A stretch of 64,000 nt of DNA from Holtiella tumoricola (GTDB taxonomy: Bacteria > Bacillota > Clostridia > Lachnospirales > Cellulosilyticaceae): assembly GCF_027857615.1 (NCBI RefSeq), contig NZ_JAQIFT010000062.1:62001-126000 (forward strand). The letters are read 5' to 3'. A program made the position numbers and the translations under genes. A model generated the notes under the pieces. That model searched no databases, was not told the DNA's origin, and worked only from the letters and a program-made list of their open reading frames with translations. This document shows positions 36,822 to 45,960 of the stretch, piece by piece (within the stretch, counting starts at the first letter, position 1; every line of letters starts with the position of its first letter).

Positions 36822-37841
36822 TTATAATTTTTCGATTTCTTGTCTCATATGTCCTGTTAAAGTACGTGTTTCATCTGTACCGTACTCCCAGTACATTGCT
36901 CCAAGTAAACCTTTTTCGTTCATAAACTTGATTTTGTGTGAAATAGATTCTTCATCATCGTAGCTAATGAATGTATCACCATTGAATAAGTATGGTGCTT
37001 TACATACATCATCCCAATGTCTTGTGAAGCCATTTTTGTTGATGTAATCTGCTACAAGCTCATGGTAGCTTGGACCATATGTCCCAACTGTTTCAGCCAT
37101 TTGAAGGTATCCATTATCTACATTTGGTACACCTTTCCACATTCTGCTGTAGAATGCAATACCAATAACAAGTTTTTCTGCTGGTACACCAGCTGCCATG
37201 AAGTCACGAACAGCTTCTTCTGTACTTGCTGCAAATAAATCTAAGTGTGGTGCATAAAGGTTAGTGTGGTGACCTGTAAGTGTTTGGAATCCACCACGAA
37301 GGTCGTATGTCATAAGCTGAACATAGTCTAAGTACTCTGCTGCTTTATCCATTTCTACACCTTTTAAGTAGTAAGCGCCGCCACCTGCTGCGATTGTTAA
37401 TAAGTAATTTTTGTTAACTTCATTTAAATCTTCACGAATTTGTTTAAGTAATAATGTGAAGTTTTGTTTATCTTCGATACAACCGCCAATGCCAGCAACT
37501 GTATAACTTGGATATTCCCAGTCGAGGTCTAAACCGTCTAAGCCGTACTCTAATACGATATCAATACCTGTTTTTGAGAATCTTTTTCTTCCTTCTTCTG
37601 TGTAAGCTGCTTCTGAGAAACCACCTGCACCCCATCCACCAACAGATAAAACAAATTTAATCTCTGGGTTAATTGCTTTAATTCTTGCTAAGTCTTCTTT
37701 AGCTGTTTCGTTTTTCCATACTACGTCGCCATCAATTACGTGACCGAATGCAATGTTGATAATATCAAGATTTTTTGCATCTGCTTCTGTAACATTAGCT
37801 AGATCTCTTGTACCAACATAACCAATAAGTTTGTGTGTCAT
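36822..37841 (-). CDS. GH18 glycosidase (ENGase/chitinase type)
   Basis: 339 residues, (beta/alpha)8 fold. SVGGWG and the catalytic DGLDLDWEYP with proton donor Glu109 are intact; later AEYLDYVQLMTYDLRG and GAMYWEYGTDE are also typical. No signal peptide, so it works in the cytoplasm. It could split the chitobiose core of N-glycans (endo-beta-N-acetylglucosaminidase) or a GlcNAc oligomer. Genomic context favours the former. Confidence 0.93.
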   Translation of the reverse strand: MTHKLIGYVGTRDLANVTEADAKNLDIINIAFGHVIDGDVVWKNETAKEDLARIKAINPEIKFVLSVGGWGAGGFSEAAYTEEGRKRFSKTGIDIVLEYGLDGLDLDWEYPSYTVAGIGGCIEDKQNFTLLLKQIREDLNEVNKNYLLTIAAGGGAYYLKGVEMDKAAEYLDYVQLMTYDLRGGFQTLTGHHTNLYAPHLDLFAASTEEAVRDFMAAGVPAEKLVIGIAFYSRMWKGVPNVDNGYLQMAETVGTYGPSYHELVADYINKNGFTRHWDDVCKAPYLFNGDTFISYDDEESISHKIKFMNEKGLLGAMYWEYGTDETRTLTGHMRQEIEKL

Positions 37842-37976
37842 CTCGCTGAACTCCTTTTGGTATAATTAACTAAAAACTTTACTTTAATTTACTTTTAATA
37901 TTTGTTAAGTTACTTTATCTGTATTTTATCATCTAAATGACTTTTATTCAACAAATTTTTGTGCATAAAATACAAT

Positions 37977-38828
37977 CTAAATCATACTTTTGAATCCATT
38001 TCCTATAACTTCACTAGCATCCGTAATGATTACAAACGCATTAGGGTCTACTGTATGAATCATTTTTTTCACTGTCGCATATTCATTTTTTCCAATAGCA
38101 CAGAAAATGACTTGCTTCTCATTTTCAGAGTATCCACCTACACCATTTAAAATTGTAAATCCCTTACGTGTTGTATCACTAATGTAAGCTTTAACTTCTT
38201 CATTATGATCTGAAATAATAACAACAAATTTGTTGTTGTTAAGCCCACAAATAATACCATCCATACACATACTAGAAATATAGATAGCTATAATTCCATA
38301 AAGTGCTGATTCAATATTTCCAAATACTACAGCTGATACTGCTACTACTGTAAAGTTAAGGAGAAAGATTAGCTTACCTACTTCAAATTGAGGATATCTT
38401 TTTTGTAAAATAACGCCTAATATTGTTAATCCACCTGTTGTAGATTCTGCCATATGTACAAGGGCTAGACCTACCCCCATAAATGCACCACCAAAAATAC
38501 ATGCAAGCAATGAATCACCAGCATAAACAGGGAATAGTACAACTACATAGTCTGTTATAAAAGAAAACAATGTAATTGAAAAAAGAGCATGATAGAAAAA
38601 CTTCTTTGTTACACATCTATAGGCCAAAATTAACAATGGAATATTGAACAAGAAAGTAAAAAGTCCTATCGGAAAACCTGATACGTAATTCACCAGGATC
38701 CCTATACCACTTGCGCCCCCAGGTGCAATTTGTTGTGGTGCTGTAAAACTATGTATTCCTACCCCATAAAGAATGGATCCTATAACATTTAAAAACAAAA
38801 ACTTTGTCATTTTTTTTGAGTCCATCAT
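37977..38828 (-). CDS. YitT-family membrane protein
   Basis: 283 residues: DUF161-type membrane part (five to six helices; GGASGIGILVNYVSG and ESTTGGLTILGVIL repeats) and a cytosolic C-terminal DUF2179 domain. Function in the family unsettled. A hairpin separates it from the upstream binding-protein gene, so it may be a passenger in the glycan cluster. Confidence 0.9.
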   Translation of the reverse strand: MMDSKKMTKFLFLNVIGSILYGVGIHSFTAPQQIAPGGASGIGILVNYVSGFPIGLFTFLFNIPLLILAYRCVTKKFFYHALFSITLFSFITDYVVVLFPVYAGDSLLACIFGGAFMGVGLALVHMAESTTGGLTILGVILQKRYPQFEVGKLIFLLNFTVVAVSAVVFGNIESALYGIIAIYISSMCMDGIICGLNNNKFVVIISDHNEEVKAYISDTTRKGFTILNGVGGYSENEKQVIFCAIGKNEYATVKKMIHTVDPNAFVIITDASEVIGNGFKSMI

Positions 38829-38844
38829 AATATCTTCCTTTTCT

Positions 38845-38890
38845 TAGCCGAAAAGCTCCCTTCATAGTCGAAGAGAGCTTTTCTTTTGTA
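38845..38890 (-). terminator. Hairpin after substrate-binding-protein gene
   Basis: AAAAGCTC / GAGCTTTT with an inner CTTC/GAAG; a likely terminator or RNA-processing stem between the ABC binding protein and the YitT gene. Confidence 0.65.
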
Positions 38891-38907
38891 AAGTTATTAA
38901 TTTATAA

Positions 38908-40476
38908 TTATTGATTTAAACTTCTTTCATAAGCTGTTCTGTAGATTTCCATGTATCTCTCTAAGCCCATTTTGTTAAGTGTATCAACGTAGCTATTCCA
39001 TTCAGCATCGATATCTGCTTGGTTTGTTGTCCATTTAGCTTTTTTCTCAGCAGCAAAGTTTCTGATGTCTGTTGCCATAGCTGAAAGTTCTTTTGATTCT
39101 TCTGGAGTTAAGTTGAAGAGTGGAAGAGCATCTGCTAAGAATGGTTCGTACATAGCATATCTTTCTTGTTGAGCTAATTGGCTTTCTGTTTGAACTAAGA
39201 ATTCGTTAATTCTTTCTGGTGTTTCAAGAGTTGGTACGTATGCACCTGGAGCTTCTGATTGTACACCTGGTTCTAATGAAATAACTTCGTATTTACCGCC
39301 ATCTCTTGTTTCAAGAGATTTACCGTATCTTAAGTTAAGTGAGTTTTCTACTTCGAAGAATGAGTCAATAAGTCTCATAGTTGCTTCTGGGTATTTGTTT
39401 GTAGCTGAGATGATTGCACGGTTTTTATCAATACCATGTTCAAAGTTTGACCATAATTTATCACCATTTGGTCCTTCAAGTGGTTCAATACAGATCCACT
39501 CTACATCTGTTCCTTCAGCTGGACCATGTGTTAAGTAAGCACCAAGGTAATCAGAGTTTCTTTTCGCCATATATTGGTTATGGTCTTGTGTAAAGATCTC
39601 TGCATCAATTAATTTGTTTACATATAAATCTCTTGTCCATTTGATGTAATCTTTGTAGCCATCTGATGTTGGTACGAAAAGAAGTTCGCCATCTTTAAGC
39701 ATTAAGTTTGAACCACTATCTGTTACACCGAAAGCACCACTTAAACCTGTATCACCATTCCAGATATTGTATGGTGGTGTTGGTTCGTATGATAAACCAA
39801 TTTCGTCCGCTTTACCATTTCCGTTTGGATCTTGTGAAACGAATGCTGCAAGTACAGCTTGGAATTCTTCTGTTGTTTTTGGTACTTCTAAACCAAGTTT
39901 ATCTAACCAAGTTTTGTTGATAAATAATTTAGTTGGTACATTACCATCTAAGTTTCCGTTGATTGAAGGAATAGCGTAGATGTGACCATCTGGCATTGTA
40001 ATCGCTTGTCTTACTTCTGGTCTTTCTTCAAGTAAAGCTTGAATGTTTGGTGCATATTCTGCAATTAAATCTTCAAGAGGCATGAAAAGGCCCATTTTAG
40101 CATACTTGTTAATCATAGTATCGCTAAGACCTGAGAAGAATACATCTGGTAAGTTATTTGATGCTAATGTAAGGTTTAACTTTTCTTCAGCACCATCACC
40201 ACTTACTGTTTGGAAATCAACAGTAATACCTGTTTTTTCTTCTAAAGCTTTAAATACTGGGTAATCTTCCCAATCTCCACCACCTGGCTCACCGAAAGCA
40301 AACGCTGCAAGTGTAATTGGTTGGTCTACTAATGGATAACCTGTAAGGTTAATGTTGATGTCAGCTGCTGCTGTATCATTACCAGCCGCTGTTTTATTTG
40401 ATGAACATCCTACGAAGCTTGTTACTGCGATTGCAGTAGCTGTAGCTAAAGTAAGTACTCTTTTAAATTTTGTCAT
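38908..40476 (-). CDS. Sugar ABC transporter substrate-binding lipoprotein
   Basis: Start at ATG 40476: signal peptide MTKFKRVLTLATATAIAVTSF with lipobox FVGC, RBS AGAGGTAG; the upstream in-frame extension has no signal. About 522 residues, of the large LipO/LplA-type extracellular solute-binding proteins that work with LplB/LplC permeases. It brings oligosaccharides to the two permeases encoded just upstream. A hairpin at 40547-40567 may raise its mRNA level relative to the permeases. Confidence 0.93.
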   Translation of the reverse strand: MTKFKRVLTLATATAIAVTSFVGCSSNKTAAGNDTAAADININLTGYPLVDQPITLAAFAFGEPGGGDWEDYPVFKALEEKTGITVDFQTVSGDGAEEKLNLTLASNNLPDVFFSGLSDTMINKYAKMGLFMPLEDLIAEYAPNIQALLEERPEVRQAITMPDGHIYAIPSINGNLDGNVPTKLFINKTWLDKLGLEVPKTTEEFQAVLAAFVSQDPNGNGKADEIGLSYEPTPPYNIWNGDTGLSGAFGVTDSGSNLMLKDGELLFVPTSDGYKDYIKWTRDLYVNKLIDAEIFTQDHNQYMAKRNSDYLGAYLTHGPAEGTDVEWICIEPLEGPNGDKLWSNFEHGIDKNRAIISATNKYPEATMRLIDSFFEVENSLNLRYGKSLETRDGGKYEVISLEPGVQSEAPGAYVPTLETPERINEFLVQTESQLAQQERYAMYEPFLADALPLFNLTPEESKELSAMATDIRNFAAEKKAKWTTNQADIDAEWNSYVDTLNKMGLERYMEIYRTAYERSLNQ

Positions 40477-40546
40477 ACTAACTACCTCTTTTCTCTGCTT
40501 AAATATTCTAGCTAAGTTTAAAACTAACATTGTATTTTGTTAAAGG

Positions 40547-40567
40547 AACTCCCCCTAAGAGGAGCTC
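40547..40567 (-). terminator. Intercistronic hairpin before binding-protein gene
   Basis: Short stem (AACTCC / GGAGCTC with wobble) followed on the minus strand by CCTTTAACAAAA, between permease and binding-protein genes. Confidence 0.45.
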
Positions 40568-40570
40568 ATA

Positions 40571-41485
40571 TCAACCTTTAACAGAACCGATCATCATACC
40601 TTTAACAAAGTGTTTTTGTACGAATGGATAGATACAAAGTACTGGTAATGATGAAACGATGATAACACCGTATTTAATCATTTCAGAAAGTTTTCTTTGC
40701 ATTTCTACTGCTTCAGCATTTGCTAAGCTACCACCAGCAACAGATTGTTGTTGGATAAGGATTTCTCTTAAGATAACTTGAAGAGGATACATATCTCTAT
40801 CTGTTAAGTAGATTAATGCGCTGAAGTATGAGTTCCAGTGACCTACTGCGTAGATAAGGAACATAACTGCGATAATTGGTTTTGAAACTGGTAATACAAC
40901 TTTAAAGAAGTATTGCATATAAGTACAACCATCAACGATTGATGCTTCATATAATTCTTCTGGAATACTTTGAGCGAAGAATGATCTTGCAACGATAAGG
41001 TTGTATACACTTACCGCACCTGGAAGAACAAGTGCCCAAATTGTATTCATCATACCTAAGTTGTTGATAAGTAAGTAAGTTGGTACAAGACCACCACCAA
41101 AGAACATAGTGAATGTGAAAAGTGCCATGATTACATTTTTACCAACTAATTCTTTTCTTGATACTGCGAATGCCGCTGGAATAGTAAGAAGTAAGTTAAC
41201 ACCTGTACCTACTATTGTGTATTTAAGAGAGTTACCGTATCCTGTCCAAATTTCTTTGTATTCAAAGATACGTTTGTACCCTTCTGTACTAAATTCTACT
41301 GGCCATAGCCAAACTTCACCTCTTGATACAGCATCAGGTGAACTAAATGATGCGATTACGATAAAGTAAAGTGGATAAAGTACAAGTAACAGAATCAGTG
41401 CTAAACCGATGTAATTAATAACGTCAAATACCTTATCTGATTTTGCTTGTTTATGGAAGCCTTCTCCAAATATTTTTTCTAACAT
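40571..41485 (-). CDS. Sugar ABC permease, LplC/CUT1 type
   Basis: 304 residues, six membrane helices, with the permease EAA loop EELYEASIVDGCTYMQYFFKVVLPVSKPI. Pairs with the permease 17 bp upstream. The ATPase is not in the window, as is usual for CUT1 systems that share MsmX. Confidence 0.94.
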   Translation of the reverse strand: MLEKIFGEGFHKQAKSDKVFDVINYIGLALILLLVLYPLYFIVIASFSSPDAVSRGEVWLWPVEFSTEGYKRIFEYKEIWTGYGNSLKYTIVGTGVNLLLTIPAAFAVSRKELVGKNVIMALFTFTMFFGGGLVPTYLLINNLGMMNTIWALVLPGAVSVYNLIVARSFFAQSIPEELYEASIVDGCTYMQYFFKVVLPVSKPIIAVMFLIYAVGHWNSYFSALIYLTDRDMYPLQVILREILIQQQSVAGGSLANAEAVEMQRKLSEMIKYGVIIVSSLPVLCIYPFVQKHFVKGMMIGSVKG

Positions 41486-41502
41486 TTACTTTTCCTCCTT
41501 TC

Positions 41503-42453
41503 TTACCACAATCCGTCTTGTCCGATTTTTTTAGAAATCTTATTAACTGAAATAAGTAAAATACAGTTAATTACTGAGTTAAATAAACCAACTGCTGTTG
41601 AGAATCCATACTCAGCATTGATAAGACCCATTTTGTAAACATATGTTGCAATGATTTCTGAATGCTCTGTATTTAATGGGTTTTGCATTAAGAATGCTTT
41701 TTCAAATCCCATACTCATTACAGAACCACAGTTAAGAATAAGTAATGTAACGATTGTTGGAAGAATTGTTGGAAGGTCAATGTGCCAAATTCTTTTAAGC
41801 TTTGTAGCACCATCTACTGTTGCTGCTTCATGAAGCTCTGGACTAACACCTGATAATGCTGCTAAATAAATAACCGCACTCCATCCCATGCTTTGCCAGA
41901 TTCCTGACCAAACATACATATGTCTGAAGTATTTAACTTCACCCATGAATAATTTTGGTTCTCCACCAAATAATTGTACTACTTGGTTTACTAAACCACC
42001 GTTTACTGAGAAGAAAATCCCAAGCATACCTACAAGTACTACGACTGAGATAAAGTGTGGTGCATAAGTAACTGTTTGTACAAATTTCTTGAACTTACTG
42101 TTTTTAACTTGGTTTAATGCTAAAGCTAAGATAATAGGGATAGGGAATCCTACTATTAAAGAGTATAAGCTTAAGATTAATGTGTTACTAATAAGTTGTT
42201 TAAATTGGTATGAGTTAAAGAAACGAATAAAGTGTTCGAATCCAACCCATGGGCTACCTGTAATCCCCATAATTGGGTTGTAGTCTCTAAATGCTAATTG
42301 TACTCCGTACATTGGCACATAAGAGAAAAGTAAAAGACAAATTATCGCTGGTAATACGAATAAGTATAACTGCCAGCAGTCAAAGATACGCTTTGACAGG
42401 TTCTTAGATTTTGGCTTAGCTATTGCTGCCGCATCTGTAGAAGTTTTTTTCAT
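41503..42453 (-). CDS. Sugar ABC permease, LplB/CUT1 type
   Basis: 316 residues, six membrane helices, EAA loop SPELHEAATVDGATKLKRIWHIDLPTILPTI and the WVGFEHFIRFF segment typical of LplB. First gene of the glycan cluster. RBS GGAGGCAG. Confidence 0.94.
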   Translation of the reverse strand: MKKTSTDAAAIAKPKSKNLSKRIFDCWQLYLFVLPAIICLLLFSYVPMYGVQLAFRDYNPIMGITGSPWVGFEHFIRFFNSYQFKQLISNTLILSLYSLIVGFPIPIILALALNQVKNSKFKKFVQTVTYAPHFISVVVLVGMLGIFFSVNGGLVNQVVQLFGGEPKLFMGEVKYFRHMYVWSGIWQSMGWSAVIYLAALSGVSPELHEAATVDGATKLKRIWHIDLPTILPTIVTLLILNCGSVMSMGFEKAFLMQNPLNTEHSEIIATYVYKMGLINAEYGFSTAVGLFNSVINCILLISVNKISKKIGQDGLW

Positions 42454-42610
42454 AGGTCTGCCTCCTCATGTAGTGTTGTGCTGTGTTTCGATTGGCTACT
42501 AGTTGTATCCTATAAGATACTCTAAGTACTTAACAAAGCTTTAAAGTTTGTTTAATAAAAATATTTTAAGTAAGTTTTTGTTAACTAAATTATAAATTAT
42601 TAACTTACTA
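42454..42610 (-). promoter_or_regulatory. Glycan cluster promoter and operator candidates
   Basis: An AACAAA...TTTGTT inverted pair (42532-42552) overlaps a possible -35 TTGTTA, 16 bp from TATAGG on the minus strand. A near-palindrome TTTTGTTAACTAAA lies at about 42577-42590. TTTGTTAaGT-like words also occur upstream of GH18 (37903) and of the LacI gene (29958), fitting a LacI operator. The rest of 42611-42948 is AT-rich without visible features. Confidence 0.4.
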
Positions 42611-42948
42611 TTGTCAATCCGCTTTTATACTAATTATACATTTTTATTTTTTAATTTACATTCATTTATCATCACTTTGCCTATAACCCTATTTTTGTTT
42701 TAGTGAATAAGTGCCTTACCTATCACTTTCTATTGTAAAGTATTACTTCACAGCTTTTTAAATTTAGCTTACAGTATTATTACCAGGAATATTTTTACAA
42801 TATATATAGTCCTTTATCCAATTACAAAAAGTAACTCTTCCTTTACTTTTTATAATTTTCTTTTTCTTTATTTATTTCACATCCATTATCTTCTCTTGTT
42901 AACAAATACTTTATACTTCTATTTAATACACAAATTAATACACAAAAA

Positions 42949-42987
42949 AAGAAGGCACATCTTCCCTTTCGAAAAGAGTACCTTCTT
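42949..42987 (-). terminator. Terminator of YkvI gene
   Basis: GAAGGTAC..TTTCGAAA..GTGCCTTC stem followed by TTTTTTT on the minus strand. Confidence 0.8.
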
Positions 42988-43014
42988 TGAAACGCATTTT
43001 ATAACACACCTATG

Positions 43015-44115
43015 TTATATCTTATGCCTACTAATCACTTTTTGCTTACTTTTTTTTAATGAATTAATACTTATGTGTTCTTTCACATAAAAAATAATAC
43101 AGCACATTACAAATGCCAAGCTTAATACCCCATATAAAGGATAAAGAATATCTACTAATTTGCTAAAACCAATAAAAGAAAATGGTGTTGCAATAGCCAG
43201 AACAATAATAACGCCTTTTTTATACGGAATCTTTGCTTTACTTTCTAAGCTTCTTGTTAAACTATATATATTAGAAATTTGGGATGAAAACATCTCCATC
43301 CATATAACAACAAGTAAGCCTACTCGTAGAATTCTTCCCCCTTGCATTGCTACTGCTAAAATAGGAATTTCATAAAGTTGTGGGTAAGTGTAATTAACCA
43401 TCATCAAAAACACAATAAAAAAACTTACCAACGTAAGTACCCAAGAACCTATTTGTATTCCTTTATTAAGTGCTTTAGGATCTCTTAATTCATAAGTAAG
43501 TGGTACCAGTATACCTACTATAGAAATAATATTAAAACCTGAATACACTAAACTTGATGTAACCCAATTCTGCTTTGTATAAGGAAGTGCTTGAATATAC
43601 TCTACAGAAAATGTCTCTGGTCTTCTTATTATAAAGCTAATAAAAATAGCACTCATAATAATAACTAATAAAGGTACTGTAGCAATATTAACTTCAAAAA
43701 GACCTTCTGTGTTTCTAAGTAAAATAATCAAACTCAAAATCACCATAAGTAAAAATCCTATCCATCTAGGTACACCAAAGTATTGATGAATAACTGCGGA
43801 GCTTCCTGCAAGGATAATGACTGTACTACTTAAAAGAAACAGTGTAAGGATAATGTTTGTAAAGGCCCCTACCCCCTTAGGACAAACAAGATCAATAAAT
43901 TCATTATATGATTTCACATTATGTTTCATCGTAATATCTACAATCATACGCCCCACTAATATGTAAGAAATTGCACAGATAAAAAGTCCTATAAAACTTT
44001 TATATCCATATGTAGAAAAAAATTGGCTCAACTCTCTGCCTGATGATAACCCTGCCCCCACTATGCTGCCCACAAATATTGTTGCTAATTGAATGCTGAG
44101 AAAATTCTTTTTCAT
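43015..44115 (-). CDS. YkvI-family membrane transporter
   Basis: 366 residues, about ten membrane helices. N-terminal IFVGSIVGAGLSSGRELSQFF and the LeuT-like (APC) layout match the YkvI/COG3949 group. Substrate unknown. RBS GGAGGAGG before the ATG; divergent from the Cys-rich gene. Confidence 0.85.
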   Translation of the reverse strand: MKKNFLSIQLATIFVGSIVGAGLSSGRELSQFFSTYGYKSFIGLFICAISYILVGRMIVDITMKHNVKSYNEFIDLVCPKGVGAFTNIILTLFLLSSTVIILAGSSAVIHQYFGVPRWIGFLLMVILSLIILLRNTEGLFEVNIATVPLLVIIMSAIFISFIIRRPETFSVEYIQALPYTKQNWVTSSLVYSGFNIISIVGILVPLTYELRDPKALNKGIQIGSWVLTLVSFFIVFLMMVNYTYPQLYEIPILAVAMQGGRILRVGLLVVIWMEMFSSQISNIYSLTRSLESKAKIPYKKGVIIVLAIATPFSFIGFSKLVDILYPLYGVLSLAFVMCCIIFYVKEHISINSLKKSKQKVISRHKI

Positions 44116-44215
44116 AACCTCCTCCTTGTATAGCTTGTCAATATATATATATTCAAGAATTTCAAAAATATGTTTTTTAAATTTATATATATAATGTCAA
44201 TTTATGTCGTTGCTG

Positions 44216-44224
44216 CATAATATA
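44216..44224 (+). promoter_or_regulatory. Possible sigma-K-type -10 for Cys-rich gene
   Basis: CATAATATA fits the late-sporulation sigma-K -10 (CATAnnnTA) and lies 42 bp before the start codon. The -35 is not convincing, so this is a hint only. Confidence 0.3.
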
Positions 44225-44265
44225 TCTAGTGAAGTAACCCTTTAAAGTTCTTAAGGAGGAATATT

Positions 44266-44853
44266 ATGTCTTGTAATTGTAATTGTTGTAAATGCTGTTG
44301 TTGTAATTCTAATGTAAATTCAAATTGTAAATCATGTGAGCCTAATAATGACATTCGTATAGAAACATGTGCTGGATATGGTTATACTGTAAATCGTTGC
44401 AACTGTGCATGCCCTCCAAAACCTGTAAAAAGACCATCTTATGATTGTGGATCTAACTGCGGATGTTGCTGTGGATGCGGTTGTGGCTGTGGTTGTGGCG
44501 AACATGATCACGCTCCTGGTATCCAACCTCGTCGTCGTCCTGGTTCTGAAGACGGATGCGGTTGTGGATGTACTAAACCTGATCGTGACTGTGATTGCGG
44601 ATGTGGCTGTGGCGAACATGATCATAATCCTGGTATCCAACCTCGTCGTCGTCCTGGTTCTGAAGACGGATGCGGCTGCGGATGCAACTGTGGTTGTGGA
44701 TGCGATTGTGGCTGTGGTTGTGGCGAACATGATCATAACCCTGGTATCCAACCTCGCCGTCGTCATCATCATCATCATGAATGCTGCAATTGCCCTTGCA
44801 GTAACTTTGGATCACCATGTAAAAATACTACAACATGGGGTCGTTGTGAATAA
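44266..44853 (+). CDS. Cys/Gly/His-rich tandem-repeat protein
   Basis: 195 residues with about 45 cysteines. N-terminal Cys clusters (NCNCCKCCCC), then three repeats of 37-38 residues: a (GC)n run, GEHDHxPGIQPRRR, and PGSEDGCGCGC (repeat DNA at about 44497, 44611 and 44722). The end is HHHHHECCNCPC. No signal peptide or known domain. It resembles Cys-rich spore coat or exosporium proteins or metal-binding proteins in composition only. RBS AAGGAGGA; strong terminator after. The repeats may expand and contract by slippage. Confidence 0.85.
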   Translation: MSCNCNCCKCCCCNSNVNSNCKSCEPNNDIRIETCAGYGYTVNRCNCACPPKPVKRPSYDCGSNCGCCCGCGCGCGCGEHDHAPGIQPRRRPGSEDGCGCGCTKPDRDCDCGCGCGEHDHNPGIQPRRRPGSEDGCGCGCNCGCGCDCGCGCGEHDHNPGIQPRRRHHHHHECCNCPCSNFGSPCKNTTTWGRCE

Positions 44854-44867
44854 TACAACATCCAAAC

Positions 44868-44898
44868 AAAAAGAGGTTGCTTCTAGCAACCTCTTTTT
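44868..44898 (+). terminator. Terminator of Cys-rich gene
   Basis: AAAAAGAGGTTGC / GCAACCTCTTTTT perfect stem with a 5-nt loop. Confidence 0.93.
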
Positions 44899-45009
44899 GT
44901 GCTTTTAATAACTTCTAAGCAATTACTGGGCACAAAAATCATATAATATATTATATAATCAAATGGATTATACTATAAAAGCTACTATGCTCGAGAAAGG
45001 AGTTTTCCT

Positions 45010-45339
45010 ATGGCTAATAATCATATCAAAATCACCAATATTTCAGATACAATGCTCAACAACGTCACGTTATATTTACCTGATTTCAAAACACAATTAG
45101 ATAGTTTAATGATCGTACGTGAACGTGGTTCTTTAAATGTTACACCTAACACAGAAAAAATATGTTTAGGTAATCTTTATCCCGAAGAAACCGCCTATTT
45201 ATACTATACAGTAAATACACCTACTACTTCTTCTAACTTGTTCAAAAAGCCTCCTAAGATTGTTTTCTTACCTGAAGGAACAGAACAATCTTCTGACAAT
45301 ATAAGCACTTTTCTACATCTTGAACAAATTGACGAGTAA
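45010..45339 (+). CDS. Small protein, beta-sandwich-like, unknown
   Basis: 109 residues, no signal. The order KITNISDTMLNNVTLYLPDF then LGNLYPEETAYLYYTV resembles one DUF11-type beta-sandwich repeat as found in some spore surface proteins. Its position right after the Cys-rich gene fits a spore-coat role, but this is inferred. RBS AAAGGAG. Confidence 0.65.
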   Translation: MANNHIKITNISDTMLNNVTLYLPDFKTQLDSLMIVRERGSLNVTPNTEKICLGNLYPEETAYLYYTVNTPTTSSNLFKKPPKIVFLPEGTEQSSDNISTFLHLEQIDE

Positions 45340-45441
45340 TTCTTAGATATTTTATATTATTCTTTTTAAAAATGGTATATTTTTTATATAAAAATATCAA
45401 AATCTATTTATATTATAGTTATATTTAATAAGCTATTGTTT

Positions 45442-45452
45442 TGTGGTATAAT
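45442..45452 (+). promoter_or_regulatory. Extended -10 promoter of uspA-like gene
   Basis: TGTGGTATAAT, about 35 bp upstream of the ATG, with TG one base before a perfect TATAAT. Confidence 0.6.
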
Positions 45453-45483
45453 CATTTTATACAATAGCAAAGGAGGTATTTTT

Positions 45484-45915
45484 ATGACAACTACTATACT
45501 CTTACCTATTACACACACACTGGATACAGACCTTATTTGCTTTACTAAAGCTCTCGCAAAAGAGCATGGGGCTAAACTTATCTGCCTCTATATTACAAGT
45601 CCACTTTCACTTACAAATTGCTATACCTATCCAAGCTTACTTTATTCTATAGCAAACTTAAATGTGGATTTAGTCCAAATGGCACAAGAGGATATGGCAA
45701 AGAAAATCAACGCACTCCTTAGTGATTGTGAACATGAAACCATTTGCCTTATCGGACCAACTACAGACACAATTATTAGTGTAGCAAAACAAAAAAATGT
45801 AGACCTCATTGTTATTCCAAAGCAAAAAGAACACTCTAATAGTAAATTTGTTATCTCTCCAAAAGATAAATTAGAGAAGAAATGTCAAATTCATGTTCTT
45901 GAGTACACTAAGTAA
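45484..45915 (+). CDS. Universal stress protein UspA family
   Basis: 143 residues counted from ATG 45484, chosen because AGGAGG is 7 nt upstream and the protein then begins MTTTILLPIT. Typical Usp fold with AKEHGAKLICLYI and NVDLIVIPK; the ATP-binding G-x2-G-x9-G(S/T) motif near the C-terminus is not clear, so it may be a non-ATP-binding type. Confidence 0.8.
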   Translation: MTTTILLPITHTLDTDLICFTKALAKEHGAKLICLYITSPLSLTNCYTYPSLLYSIANLNVDLVQMAQEDMAKKINALLSDCEHETICLIGPTTDTIISVAKQKNVDLIVIPKQKEHSNSKFVISPKDKLEKKCQIHVLEYTK

Positions 45916-45960
45916 ACTTGTTATAATAAGGCTTAAATGATTATTTATCGAGGTGAAATA

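Noticed and set aside
44497..44790. Possible CRISPR-like repeats
   Set aside because: The 111-114 bp repeats are coding and in frame, without spacers; no cas genes.
44332..44908. Long ORFs on other frames of the Cys-rich gene
   Set aside because: They arise from the GC-rich repeat; composition is low-complexity Thr/Val/Ala and there is no RBS.
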